A DNA stretch of 64,000 bases from Amazonocrinis nigriterrae CENA67. Its GTDB lineage: Bacteria; Cyanobacteriota; Cyanobacteriia; Cyanobacteriales; Nostocaceae. The DNA lies in the NCBI RefSeq assembly GCF_016056305.1, contig NZ_JAECZC010000019.1:1-64000 (forward strand), given 5' to 3'. Position numbers and translations under genes: made by a program. The notes under the pieces were generated by a model that did not search any database, was not told the DNA's origin, and saw only the letters and a program-made list of their open reading frames with translations. Numbering within the stretch: position 1 is the first letter of the stretch; every line of letters starts with the position of its first letter. Below, piece after piece: positions 27,562-36,591 of the stretch.

Positions 27562-28509
27562 ATGACCCAACAAGTTAAAGAAATTCTTAGTTGGTATGGC
27601 AGCGATAATCCAGGAACCCTAACTAACCTGGCACGACTACTCAATCATGGTAAGTTAGCAGGCACTGGTAAACTAGTTATCCTGCCCGTAGATCAAGGGT
27701 TTGAACACGGCCCTGCCCGTAGTTTTGCTGCTAACCCAGTTGCTTACAATCCTCATTATCATTTTGAGTTAGCAATTGAATCAGGCTGCAATGCCTATGC
27801 AGCACCTTTAGGATTCCTAGAAGCAGGTGCAAGAGAGTTCGCGGGTGACATTCCCCTGATTTTGAAAGTTAACGACCATGATGTACTGGTAGATGAAAAA
27901 GATCCCAGCCAAGCCTTGACTGGGAGTGTTCAAGATGCTTTAAGACTGGGTTGCGTGGGAATTGGTTTCACTATCTATCCTGGCTCAACTCATCGATTAG
28001 AGTTGTATGAACAAATTCGCGCTTACGCTGAAGAGGCAAAACGCCAAGGCTTAGTAGTGATTATTTGGTCTTACCCGCGTGGCTTTGGTTTGAGCAAATT
28101 GGGAGAAACTGCAATTGATGTGACGAGCTATGCTGCTCACATTGCTGCCCAACTTGGTGCCCACATTATTAAGGTGAAGCTACCAAGTGCCCATATTGAG
28201 CAAGAGGCAGCTCGTAAGGTCTATGAAAAAGAGCAAATTCCAATTGCCACTCTAGATGAGCGAGTACGGCATGTTGTGCAATGTACGTTTAATGGTCGGC
28301 GGATCGTGATTTTTTCAGGTGGCCCTACTGAAAGTGATGATGTGTTACTTGATGAAATTCGTGCCATCCACAAGGGTGGCGGATTCGGCTCTATCATCGG
28401 GCGCAATTCATTCCAACGTTTTAAACCAGATGCACTACGGCTACTGAATACAATTATGGATATTTACTCTGATGAATTAGCTCCAATTCCCAGCCAATTA
28501 CTCGCCTAG
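27562..28509 (+). CDS. fbaB: Class I fructose-bisphosphate aldolase (FbaB/DhnA type)
   Basis: This is a 315-residue archaeal/bacterial-type class I aldolase. Characteristic stretches are LVILPVDQGFEHGPARSFA, VGIGFTIYPGS, the Schiff-base Lys in AHIIKVKLPSA, and the C-terminal phosphate loop FSGGPTE with GGFGSIIGRNSFQR. It cleaves fructose-1,6-bisphosphate or condenses triose phosphates, and with the Tal domain it can regenerate pentose acceptors. A GGAG precedes the ATG at 27562 by 8 nt. It closes the co-directional run starting at tal-pgi. Confidence 0.93.
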   Translation: MTQQVKEILSWYGSDNPGTLTNLARLLNHGKLAGTGKLVILPVDQGFEHGPARSFAANPVAYNPHYHFELAIESGCNAYAAPLGFLEAGAREFAGDIPLILKVNDHDVLVDEKDPSQALTGSVQDALRLGCVGIGFTIYPGSTHRLELYEQIRAYAEEAKRQGLVVIIWSYPRGFGLSKLGETAIDVTSYAAHIAAQLGAHIIKVKLPSAHIEQEAARKVYEKEQIPIATLDERVRHVVQCTFNGRRIVIFSGGPTESDDVLLDEIRAIHKGGGFGSIIGRNSFQRFKPDALRLLNTIMDIYSDELAPIPSQLLA

Positions 28510-28525
28510 TAGTCTGGCAAGACAT

Positions 28526-28740
28526 CTAGTAGTCCACCAAGGGAAGTCTGCATGGTGAGCAGGGAGGCAGGAGGGGAAAGAGGGTTGTTAATTTAGGACT
28601 TACACACTCTTAAGGGAAGAACGAACCACAGAGGAGGCAGAGGACACGGAGGAATAAGGGTTTGAGAGTTTTTTTGCGTAAGTCCTATAATTGTTACTTC
28701 TTCTCTCCCCGTGCTACCTCTGCTTCCCCTGCTCAAAGTT
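28526..28740. repeat. Repeat A (CTAGTAGTCCACCAAGG end) with nested element C
   Basis: The left end CTAGTAGTCCACCAAGG starts at 28526. An ACTTACGCA-type element (28595-28687, TAGGACTTACACA ... TGCGTAAGTCCTA) lies inside it at TTGTTA/AATTGTTACTTCTTC. At 33964 and 41312 the same site holds element B instead. The right end, present in other copies, is missing here. Confidence 0.7.
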
Positions 28741-28788
28741 GAATTTGAGTTTACCCAGCAAAATTAATGAGACAGACCATTAGTTCTA

Positions 28789-29436
28789 TTAACGGCGTAA
28801 CACTTTTAACCCGACGTTTGGGAACATACCTGCAACAACAGCCATCTGCACCCAAATAGTTGCCAAAGACTCTAAAGTGCGTGCTATTACCAGTGGCCCA
28901 GCATCCACAGCTTCGTACCCGCTTTCTTTGATTAGCCCCGCAGTCACCTGTTTTGCTTGTTCATCATCACCACAGTAGAAAACACTGGGCTGTTCAGAAC
29001 CGAACTGCCGTGATTCAGATTGCAATATCTCTGCAAATGTCAGGTTGAACGCTTCCACGACTTTGGCTGATGGAGCCAACTGAGCAATTGTTTCCGCAGC
29101 AGAAATTTCCGAGAATGCTTGTAAACCTGTGGTCAGTCCCTTAAAGTCCGGTTTCAGAGGGCTGACACATGTGATCAATACTTTGTCATCGAGTGGCCCG
29201 GCAGCATTGAGTGCGTCTTTGAGCGCTACCCAAGGTACTGCAAGAAAAATTACTTCTCCAAACTGTGCTGCTTCAGCAGGTGTACCAACTAAAGCACTTG
29301 GAGCAATGGAATCAATAACAGCACGGAGATTGTTTGGATCACGCGAGTAGCTGAATAGCACTTTGTGACCATTTTTGCTCCAGATGCTTCCCAAGGCTTT
29401 GCCCATATTTCCCGAACCAATAATTCCAATATTCAT
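28789..29436 (-). CDS. NADP-oxidoreductase, coenzyme F420-dependent reductase-like
   Basis: This 215-residue single-Rossmann protein starts MNIGIIGSGNMGKALGSIWSKNGHKV, followed by an SRDP motif that could read the 2'-phosphate of NADP. The fold matches F420H2:NADP oxidoreductase-like proteins (FNO/YjgB type). Cyanobacteria are not generally F420-dependent in this way, so the electron partner is uncertain. The ScyD/ScyE-like gene ends 5 bp upstream on the same strand, so they are almost certainly one operon. Confidence 0.8.
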   Translation of the reverse strand: MNIGIIGSGNMGKALGSIWSKNGHKVLFSYSRDPNNLRAVIDSIAPSALVGTPAEAAQFGEVIFLAVPWVALKDALNAAGPLDDKVLITCVSPLKPDFKGLTTGLQAFSEISAAETIAQLAPSAKVVEAFNLTFAEILQSESRQFGSEQPSVFYCGDDEQAKQVTAGLIKESGYEAVDAGPLVIARTLESLATIWVQMAVVAGMFPNVGLKVLRR

Positions 29437-29441
29437 AAAAT

Positions 29442-30659
29442 TTAATTTTTAATCCTAATTTTGACTACTTCTCCAATACCAGCATATGAGCCGTAGTTTG
29501 AAATATAGATGTCTCCATCTGTACTAATTGTCATAGCGGTTGGGAAAACCAGTCCATCGCTTACCAGAGTCTTACGTTGCCCAGAAGGTGATAGATAGAT
29601 CAGCGCTCCGGTGGGATCACCTGATAACAGAGAGTGGGAGGCGTATTCGAGAACATATAGACCACCGTCAGGGGCGGCAGCCATATCTATGATTTGGGTG
29701 AAACCGTCAGCATAGACTTGTGGCACTTGCCCTGGTATGAAACGGAAGATACGTGCAACACCTTCTAAGAAAGGAAATCCAGATAATTCGCCTATATAGT
29801 AGGCTTTGTCTGAACCAAGTGTGATACTTGTGGGTACTGTTTGTACGGGAGTTTCTACGTCAGGAAAGTAACGCTGATGAAAAACTTCCTCTGTGGAGAT
29901 TTTGCCATCTTTATTCACCCGTAGAAGATCGTTAGCACCTCCATCAACAACCAAAGTGTCATTACCCTCGACTAAGATAGAGTAGGGATCACTAACGAGA
30001 TCGTCATAAGGTGGATTTTTTTGTAATTCATACTCTCCGAAGTCAGCGATTTTTTTGATCGACACGACTTTACCCTTTGGGGTTAAATTGATCTTCAGAA
30101 GTGACGCTAGATTTTCACCAGTGTAACCGAGGTTGCTTTTATAAAATGGATTAGTGGCATAACCAAGGATGATATAAGCATCTCCCTTTCGATCAAATGC
30201 TATGTCGGCAGCACCAAAAGTTTGGCTGCTACCATTGACAGACGGCACTAGCTGAGTTCCTTCGGGATCTACTGTTGTGGATGGTAAATCGGTGATGATA
30301 CGTTCTTGCACTCCTTTATAAACGCGAGTCACTGAACCATTCAAGCCAAAATTTAAAATCACGCCCGGCGCTGGCCCTGGAATTTGTGTTCCTTGCCCAT
30401 TGACACCAGCCTCTGTAATATAAAGTGCGCTGTCAGAACCAAAGGCAAGCCCCCGTGGATTATTTAGGTTTTTAGCAACTATACTCATCTTGACTTGTGA
30501 GTTGCTAGATGCAAAGCTTTCCTGTGCATTTACAGTTGGTATTAGTACCCTCGAAACCAGCATAGGTACTAGGACTGTTAAACCTAGAGACAGTAAAGAT
30601 ATCAACAATAATTTGAATTTGCTAGTTGTTCTTTCAAGCAAATGATACCAATTCAACAT
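29442..30659 (-). CDS. ScyD/ScyE-family exported beta-propeller protein
   Basis: This 405-residue protein resembles the ScyD/ScyE proteins of the scytonemin (sunscreen pigment) cluster. The N-terminus has a signal anchor (LLLISLLSLGLTVLVPMLV...VNAQ), so the body is periplasmic. The body has NHL-like repeats: NNPRGLAFGSDSALYITEAG, FGAADIAFDRKGDAYIILGY, IIDMAAAPDGGLYVLEYASH, FPTAMTISTDGDIYISNYGS. ScyD/E functions remain unresolved. No other scytonemin genes (ScyA, ScyB, ScyC) are visible here, so this is a stray paralogue. It is transcribed with the NADP-oxidoreductase downstream. Confidence 0.82.
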   Translation of the reverse strand: MLNWYHLLERTTSKFKLLLISLLSLGLTVLVPMLVSRVLIPTVNAQESFASSNSQVKMSIVAKNLNNPRGLAFGSDSALYITEAGVNGQGTQIPGPAPGVILNFGLNGSVTRVYKGVQERIITDLPSTTVDPEGTQLVPSVNGSSQTFGAADIAFDRKGDAYIILGYATNPFYKSNLGYTGENLASLLKINLTPKGKVVSIKKIADFGEYELQKNPPYDDLVSDPYSILVEGNDTLVVDGGANDLLRVNKDGKISTEEVFHQRYFPDVETPVQTVPTSITLGSDKAYYIGELSGFPFLEGVARIFRFIPGQVPQVYADGFTQIIDMAAAPDGGLYVLEYASHSLLSGDPTGALIYLSPSGQRKTLVSDGLVFPTAMTISTDGDIYISNYGSYAGIGEVVKIRIKN

Positions 30660-30966
30660 CTTCTTGTTCTTTTTAAGGTGGAAAAAATTCTAGATTCAGG
30701 ACTTATGAAACAACCTCTCATGACTCAGAACTTAATAGCACTCTTATGAAGCACAAATCCACTGTGTTGATGGCTTTTGGGTGTAGGGTGAGTGGATGTA
30801 GTAAACAATAAAGAAAAATAAAAATAAGTGCAAAGATCAATAAATCTTTGACTCAATAAACTTTGCACCCCACACCTTACACCCAGTCTAGACAAAGGTT
30901 TCAACTTTTATTTGTGCGATTTAAATCAAAACTCTCTTTGCATTCTTGAACTTTTAACTTTATAAA
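30660..30966. other. Gap between ScyD/E-like and NTF2-like genes
   Basis: This 307-bp region upstream of the ScyD/E-like gene has no recognised gene. A hairpin with GGGTGTAGGGTG near 30780 and CACCCCACACCTTACACCC near 30865-30884 may terminate the NTF2-like transcript. Confidence 0.45.
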
Positions 30967-31377
30967 TCAAGCAAATAGTGGACTAATATCCATATAAATT
31001 CCTAGTTCTTGGATTAAGTTACCTTTAAATTGAAAGAAATCCATCACAGGAAGTGTCACGGCAGTGCCATCAAGACGGTAGTAAGTGACTTCCATGTCCA
31101 GGAACACTACATCTCCAAACTCCCACTCTCGTTTGATGTCGTGATATATACTCTTTACCTGTTGGCAAAAATTCACTAAAGAGTCCTTAATGGCGTTGTG
31201 ACCAACCAAAGTATCGAAGTTACCAAACCGAAATTGTGCGCTTTCGGTAAGGAATGTCACATATCTTTCTGAGGACTGGATGGGAGTATTTGGCCCAGAT
31301 TCCAGCACTTCAAACAGGTTTTTGATTATTTGTGTTTTAGTTGATGTACCAGCTAAATTGGACATTGAAATTCTCAT
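30967..31377 (-). CDS. NTF2/SnoaL-like protein (stand-alone, divergent paralogue)
   Basis: This 136-residue protein has a cone-shaped NTF2-like (SnoaL) fold: helix VLESGPNTPIQSSERYVTFLTE, then FRFGNFDTLVGHNAIKDSL, SIYHDIKREWEFGDVVFLDMEVTYYRLDG and a final strand. It is clearly related to the proteins at 34568-35230 and to the C-terminus of the giant fusion (42705-45467), but is the most divergent and lacks their C-terminal tail. SnoaL-like proteins act as cyclases, isomerases or hydratases, or simply bind small ligands. It is divergent from the SDR gene, sharing the 725-bp intergenic region. Confidence 0.82.
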   Translation of the reverse strand: MRISMSNLAGTSTKTQIIKNLFEVLESGPNTPIQSSERYVTFLTESAQFRFGNFDTLVGHNAIKDSLVNFCQQVKSIYHDIKREWEFGDVVFLDMEVTYYRLDGTAVTLPVMDFFQFKGNLIQELGIYMDISPLFA

Positions 31378-32102
31378 AATTAAGATGTAAATTTAAGTTG
31401 CCTATTTTTCGCAAATTTAACAAGTCAAGTTCATTATTTTAAGGAAAACTTATGCCTTTGTTCAAAAAAATACTTAAACTTCATATTTTATTTAGTAATT
31501 TTACTGAGAAAATTAGCTGATATTAAAGTAATTTTTATATTACTCTACAGATAGAAATACAAAAAAGGCTGAAGGCAGAAAGGTAAAAATTGAGATAAGG
31601 CTTGAACCCCATCTTCCAGCTACCAAATCAGAGATTTTAGTGTCAGATTTAAACCCTTGTTTCCTGCTTTATCAGAGGCTATGCGAATGATCGCCAGAAG
31701 TTAAACTCTATAAAATAACCAAGTAAAAATTGCTACTAGCACTAATACTTACTAACTTCAGTCTCATCACACTGAAGAAATATTTTATTTAGATTGTAGT
31801 CTTTTTGAGATTCATGTTTTCTCGGCATTATGTAGCATAAATGCAAGAAAACTTAAACATTATTTAAAAACTTTGTAATAAAACATCATAACTTTATTCT
31901 TAAAATACAGAACTTTACTGGTGATTATTTCTCAGAATAGACAAACTAAATCTATCTTCTCACCGATGAGAATTACCACAAAATTGAATAAAGACGTATC
32001 ATCAACTCACAAAACATTAGCCGACCTAGGATTCGTCTTGCTTGTTACATATCGCACAACAAAGTTACAGAGTCTACAAAAATATAACCATGAGGTAAGT
32101 TC
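31378..32102. other. Divergent promoter region, no gene recognised
   Basis: This is 725 bp of AT-rich DNA between the divergent NTF2-like and SDR genes and presumably contains both promoters. An 87-codon frame (31921-32184) overlapping the SDR start has no family signature and is not called. Confidence 0.45.
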
Positions 32103-32906
32103 ATGGATTTACACTTACGTGATAAACGAGTTCTTATTACTGGTAGTAGTAGTGGACTTGGTGCAGCGATTGCTAAAGCTTTAGCAAAAGAGGGTGCGAT
32201 CACTATTATACACGGACGCAGAGAAGAGCAAGCCAGTAAAGTGGCTCAAGAGATTAATCAAGATGGTGGCAAAGCTTTTGTTGTTACTGGAGATTTGACA
32301 ACAAATGAAGGTGCAAATCAAGTTGTTGAAAAAGTACTATCAACTCTTGATGGTGTGGAAATTTTAGTCAATAATGCTGGCTCATACGAAGACCGAAGCT
32401 GGACTACTAGCCAACCAGAGGGATGGGCTGAAGTCTATAACGCCAACGTGATTTCTATGGTGAGATTAATTCAGCTTCTTGTACCCCAAATGAAGCACCT
32501 AGGTTGGGGACGTATTATCCAGATTGCTAGTGGTTTAGCCACTCAACCCAATGCTTCCTTGCCTGACTATCAAGCTACAAAAGCTGCAGTTTTAAATATG
32601 ACTGTGAGTCTTGCAAAAGAGTTATTCCAAACAGGCATTACAGTCAACACGGTGAGTCCTGGTCTAATTGCAACTGAAGGAGCAAAGAATATTTTTCATC
32701 AAATTGCTCTTCACAAAGGATGGGGTAAAGATTGGGCAGAGATTGAAAAGCACGCCATGCAAGAGTATTGGCCTAACCCAACTGGTCGTCTAGGACGACC
32801 AGAGGAAATAGCAAATATGATTGCATACTTAGCTAGTCCGCTGGCAGACTACATTAACGGTGCAAATATTCGGGTGGATGGTGGAGGCGTGGGAGCAATT
32901 AACTAA
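32103..32906 (+). CDS. Short-chain dehydrogenase/reductase
   Basis: This 267-residue classical SDR has the nucleotide motif TGSSSGLGAAIAKAL, NNAG (LVNNAGSYEDR), and a catalytic Ser in IIQIASGLATQ with YQATK giving Tyr and Lys. IHGRREEQ after the second strand suggests NADP(H) preference. The C-terminal VDGGGVGAIN closes the fold. Substrate unknown. A hydrolase gene follows 146 bp downstream. It starts at ATG 32103 after AGGTAAGTTC. Confidence 0.92.
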   Translation: MDLHLRDKRVLITGSSSGLGAAIAKALAKEGAITIIHGRREEQASKVAQEINQDGGKAFVVTGDLTTNEGANQVVEKVLSTLDGVEILVNNAGSYEDRSWTTSQPEGWAEVYNANVISMVRLIQLLVPQMKHLGWGRIIQIASGLATQPNASLPDYQATKAAVLNMTVSLAKELFQTGITVNTVSPGLIATEGAKNIFHQIALHKGWGKDWAEIEKHAMQEYWPNPTGRLGRPEEIANMIAYLASPLADYINGANIRVDGGGVGAIN

Positions 32907-33052
32907 TTTGCTCACCTCATATTTCTGACACAAGTGTAGAAATGACAGTGGTTGTATCAATCAGAGCAACCAAAAAATTCAAGAAGCTGCAAAAAGTATA
33001 ACCAGAGTCTGATTCACAAGACATCAACGCACTTTTATACAAAGGTACAACC

Positions 33053-33961
33053 ATGACAAGTTATTTGGCAGATACCAAAACGGCTCTCGAAGCAAAATTT
33101 ACCCATAAATATGCTTTTGTTAACGGCATACGTCTGCACTACGTAATAGGTGGGCAAGGCGATGCAATAGTTTTGTTGCATGGTTGGCCACATACTTGGT
33201 ATCAGTGGCATAAAGTGATGCCAGCCTTGGCAGAACACTATACAGTGATTGCGGTTGACATCCGTGGTTTTGGTGACTCTTCCAAGCCGGCTGTAGGCTA
33301 TGATAGCCGCACCGAAGCTGAAGATATTTACCAGTTAGTTCATTCTCTAGGTTTTGAGCGGGTTTTCTTAGTTGGGTCTGATTGGGGTGCGCCAGTCAAC
33401 TATGCCTATGCGGCAGCTCATCCAGAAGATGTACGTAGATTTGTTAACCTGGATGCAACACTTCCAGGGTTTGGCTGGGAAGACCTAGCGGGATATTCCT
33501 CTGAAACCTCACGCCAAGGAGGCGGAATTTGGCATTTTAACTTTAATGCTGTACCTGACCTGCCAGAGGCACTGATTGCAGGTAGAGAACGCATATTCAT
33601 TTCCTATTTTTTCAATAGATATTCTTACAACCCCTCTGGAATCTCTGAGGCTGAAATAGACGAGTATGTTCGTTGGTATTCTGCACCAGGAGCAGTACGC
33701 GCTTCTTTGGGACTTTACCGGGCTATTCACGAGTCGGTGGAACAAAATAAGCAAAATGCCAAAACAAAACTTCAAATACCTGTTCTAGTTCTTGGTGGCT
33801 CTCATGGTTTAGCCGATCGCCCAATTAAGGCGATGCAGGCAGTTGCTGTTGATGTTCGCGGTACAGTTATTCAAGGTTGCGGACATTTTATTCCAGAAGA
33901 ACAGCCAGAGTTCCTAATTGAACAGCTACTCCAATTCTTTGGTGAGGATTATAAATCCTAA
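33053..33961 (+). CDS. Alpha/beta hydrolase, epoxide hydrolase/dehalogenase type (copy 1)
   Basis: This 302-residue alpha/beta hydrolase has the oxyanion motif LLHGWPHTWYQW, a nucleophile Asp110 in VGSDWGAPV (Asp rather than Ser, so epoxide hydrolase or haloalkane dehalogenase class), lid region tyrosines (YFFNRYSYN), and the catalytic His278 in GCGHFIPEEQP. It is identical in protein sequence to 40401-41309, and the downstream 330 bp are almost identical too, whereas the ~100 bp upstream have diverged. The reaction is probably hydrolysis of an epoxide or ester-like metabolite. No signal peptide. Confidence 0.93.
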   Translation: MTSYLADTKTALEAKFTHKYAFVNGIRLHYVIGGQGDAIVLLHGWPHTWYQWHKVMPALAEHYTVIAVDIRGFGDSSKPAVGYDSRTEAEDIYQLVHSLGFERVFLVGSDWGAPVNYAYAAAHPEDVRRFVNLDATLPGFGWEDLAGYSSETSRQGGGIWHFNFNAVPDLPEALIAGRERIFISYFFNRYSYNPSGISEAEIDEYVRWYSAPGAVRASLGLYRAIHESVEQNKQNAKTKLQIPVLVLGGSHGLADRPIKAMQAVAVDVRGTVIQGCGHFIPEEQPEFLIEQLLQFFGEDYKS

Positions 33962-33963
33962 TT

Positions 33964-34258
33964 CTAGTAGTTCACCAAGGTAACTCTGCGTGGTGGTGAG
34001 CGCTTGGAGGCTGGGGGGGGAAAGAGAATTGTTATATCAAGTTCGGCTAATTACTTATGATATAGTCGGTTTGCCTGGTAATAGGTAATGGGTAATGAGT
34101 GATGGGTGATGGGTAATAAGTGATGACTAATAGTAAGATCCAATTCCCAATTCCCAATTACCCACCTTCGCAGATATCATAATTGTTTAAACGGACATGA
34201 TATTAATTGTTACTTCTTCGCTTTCCCTGCTTACCTTCACCTAGCAATGCAAGGGTTG
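33964..34258. repeat. Repeat A with nested element B (copy 1 of the duplicated segment)
   Basis: Repeat A runs from CTAGTAGTTCACCAAGG to AGCAATGCAAGGGTTG. Element B (34034-34202, ATATCAAGTTCGG ... CGGACATGATAT) is inserted within it, carrying TAATGGG-type heptamers. It is duplicated at 41312-41613. A compact version without inserts exists at 49139-49228 on the other strand. Confidence 0.75.
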
Positions 34259-34301
34259 CTTGAGTACTAGCTCTGTTACCTCTGTACAAAGCATTAATCA
34301 T

Positions 34302-34494
34302 AGGACTTACGCAAAAGTCACGTAAGAACATAGACGCGCAAGTGGTGAGTCAGCGCTGTCTTGGGGGTTCTCACCATGAGCGACTGGTATTAGCGAGCTT
34401 GCGATCGTCACCCAAACGACTTCCCGCAGGGTGCTACAAAGGACGCGAAGTACACAAACAAAAGAGGGTTTGAGACAGTTATTGCGTAAGTCCC
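34302..34494. repeat. MITE-like element C, copy with nested palindrome
   Basis: The ends AGGACTTACGCAA and TTGCGTAAGTCCC are inverted repeats. The interior includes a CAGCGCTG ... GCGACTGG palindrome, as in the 24.5-kb copy. This element follows only hydrolase copy 1, marking where the duplicated segment ends. Confidence 0.8.
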
Positions 34495-34567
34495 AGATTA
34501 TTTAGCTTCAGACGGAATTGATTACAACTATCCGCGCAATCAACTGAAGAAGGAAATAGTTTCTCTT

Positions 34568-35230
34568 ATGAACAGTCAGCTTTCTCTCTCCAACGGGAAA
34601 CAGAATATCAAGCCCGAACTATCTGTTTCAAATAACAGCGTTTTTAGTCAAACTTCAGACCAGACAAGTAATATTTCACAGAGACTACCAGGAACAGCAT
34701 CAGAGATTGTAACGCGCTTATTTGCTAGAGGCGAAGCATTTGACTCGGAAGGATTTATTGAATTTTTTACTGATACACCAGTGTATCAATTTGGCAACTA
34801 TGCACCATGTTTCACTAAAGCTGCTATCAAGCAATCTGTGGATGCCTTTTTCAGTCAAGTTTCTGCCTTGTACCATGAAATTAAGATGACGTGGGAAGTT
34901 GGTGAGGTAGTATTCGTTGAAATGGATGTGATTTACTGGCGCAAGGATGGCTCTGTAGTTACACTTCCTTGCTGCGATATTTTCAGGTTAGAGGGCGACA
35001 AATTCGCAGAATTGCGGATTTTTATGGATGCAAATCCTGTATCTAACCAAACGATTCCTGTTTCCAACACATCTTCCGTATTCACAATCAGCCAAGGACA
35101 TAGAATAACTCCAGTAGGCATCATGAAAAATTACTTCAGCGAACATGATGAAGGGAAACAACGTGTAGCAGCAGGATTTGTCCCCAAATGGTCTGAAGAA
35201 TTGTCTAAATGGTCGCTTATTAAGATATGA
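34568..35230 (+). CDS. NTF2/SnoaL-like protein with conserved C-terminal tail
   Basis: This 220-residue protein has a Ser/Asn-rich N-terminal extension (~45 residues), an NTF2-like domain (RLFARGEAFDSEGFIEFFTD, VYQFGNYAPCF, MTWEVGEVVFVEMDVIYWRK) and a ~50-residue tail with MKNYFSEHDEGKQRV...GFVPKWS. Domain and tail are closely similar to the last ~170 residues of the giant fusion at 42705-45467. The tail is not a standard part of SnoaL domains. The function is probably ligand binding or acid-base catalysis on a small organic metabolite. It is followed 36 bp later by the DUF4432 gene. Confidence 0.82.
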   Translation: MNSQLSLSNGKQNIKPELSVSNNSVFSQTSDQTSNISQRLPGTASEIVTRLFARGEAFDSEGFIEFFTDTPVYQFGNYAPCFTKAAIKQSVDAFFSQVSALYHEIKMTWEVGEVVFVEMDVIYWRKDGSVVTLPCCDIFRLEGDKFAELRIFMDANPVSNQTIPVSNTSSVFTISQGHRITPVGIMKNYFSEHDEGKQRVAAGFVPKWSEELSKWSLIKI

Positions 35231-35266
35231 CCTTCCGAACTTATAAAAAGGCATAAAGTGTAACTT

Positions 35267-36334
35267 ATGTACACGCACGGAAGAAAAGAGGGTTGTCGCA
35301 TTAGTTTAGATTACACCTACAAGAGTATGCAAATTGCATACCTGGAGAACGAGTTACTGCGGGTCGGAATACTACTGGAAAAAGGTGCAGACATCTTTGA
35401 CTTCACCTACAAGCCTTACAACTTGGATTTCATGTGGCAATCACCGATTCCTATGCGACGCCCCTTTGTTGCAACTAGTGCGCTACCCGAAGGAGCTTTC
35501 CATGATCACTACTACGGTGGTTGGCAGGAGATACTACCATCAGCAGGATGGGCGGCAGAACCCTACATGGGCACTTCTCAAGGTTTGCATGGTGAATTAG
35601 CACTCCTCCCTTTTGAGGCTACTATCTCTGAAGATACCCAAGAACAAGTCACTTTATACACACGTGTACGTCTTTACCGTTCACCGTTAATACTTGAACG
35701 CACGATGTCACTCAAACGTGGTATTGCTGGTTTGTTTATTCATGAACGTCTTGTCAACGAATCAATGGGTGAATTCGCCATCATGTGGGGTCATCATCCT
35801 GCTATTGGAGAGCCATTCCTGGATGATAGTTGCGTGGTTCAGACCCCAGCTTCCAAAGTTGAAGTGATGGCTTACCATAAAAATGGTCTGTGGGAACCAG
35901 GAGGAGATTATGATTTCCCTAAAGTCAAAAACCGACGTACCGGAGTCATACAAGATATTACCTCTATACTCTCTAGGGAAACTCAATCGGTTGATGTCGT
36001 CTTTTTCAAAGAATTAACTGAAGGTTGGTACGGTTTAACTAATCAAAGGAAAGGTGTAGGCTTTGGGATGGTTTGGGACAAAGATCTGTTTAAATATCTT
36101 TGGATGTGGCAGGTCTACGGTGGACATACTGACTATCCTTGGTATGGGCGTACATATAATTGCGCTCTTGAGCCATTCACTAGTTTTCCCCCTTCCGGAA
36201 TCAAGAATGCTGTTAAAAACGGTACAGCGTTGACAATGAAACCAGGCGAAGTCATTGAAACGGAATTAGTTGCTGTTGCTTACCAAGGAGAAGGTGTAAA
36301 ACGTATTACTCCTGATGGAGTTGTGGAGCAATAG
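35267..36334 (+). CDS. DUF4432 family aldose-1-epimerase-like protein
   Basis: This 355-residue protein matches the DUF4432/galactose-mutarotase-like fold: MYTHGRKEGCRISLDYTYK, ENELLRVGILLEKGADIFDFTYKP, WQEILPSAGWAAEPYMG, a carbohydrate-side IMWGHHPAIGEPFL, and a C-terminal beta-sandwich with LEPFTSFP. The HHP segment lies where mutarotases keep catalytic histidines. It likely binds or epimerises a sugar or sugar-like compound. The start at ATG 35267 agrees with the family's usual N-terminus. It is close behind the NTF2-like gene and ahead of an SDR, which fits a sugar-modifying pathway. Confidence 0.82.
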   Translation: MYTHGRKEGCRISLDYTYKSMQIAYLENELLRVGILLEKGADIFDFTYKPYNLDFMWQSPIPMRRPFVATSALPEGAFHDHYYGGWQEILPSAGWAAEPYMGTSQGLHGELALLPFEATISEDTQEQVTLYTRVRLYRSPLILERTMSLKRGIAGLFIHERLVNESMGEFAIMWGHHPAIGEPFLDDSCVVQTPASKVEVMAYHKNGLWEPGGDYDFPKVKNRRTGVIQDITSILSRETQSVDVVFFKELTEGWYGLTNQRKGVGFGMVWDKDLFKYLWMWQVYGGHTDYPWYGRTYNCALEPFTSFPPSGIKNAVKNGTALTMKPGEVIETELVAVAYQGEGVKRITPDGVVEQ

Positions 36335-36591
36335 TACAGTAAAGTGCTGAGGAGCCAGTGCGAAGAACGCGCTTCGCTGACAGCTGCGCATCTAGCGTTG
36401 CTGAGTAAAAAGCCAATTACTTAAAAGCTAGTAGCAATCACCACTGTCATAACCTATATGACTACGGCTATAAGAGACTGTTGGTCAATTCACGATGGGT
36501 TGACGCTATTTCCACGGCCCCCAAAACCTTGATTTTTTTCAGATGCATAAGTCTTAGTCCTGAGAAGTTGTGAATTTAGTGAGGCTGAATC
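36335..36591. repeat. Repeat-rich gap with degenerate element C end
   Basis: AAAGTGCTGAG at 36343 and GAGTAAAAAGCCAATTACTT near 36400 are reverse-complementary to the region before zwf (24720-24812). AGATGCATAAGTCTTAGTCC near 36540 is a decayed ACTTACGCA-type end. A palindrome (GCGAAGAACGCGCTTCGC) is nested. Confidence 0.55.

Noticed and set aside
29442-30659. Part of a scytonemin biosynthesis cluster
   Set aside because: Only the ScyD/E-like protein is present; no ScyA, ScyB or ScyC-type genes were seen on either side.
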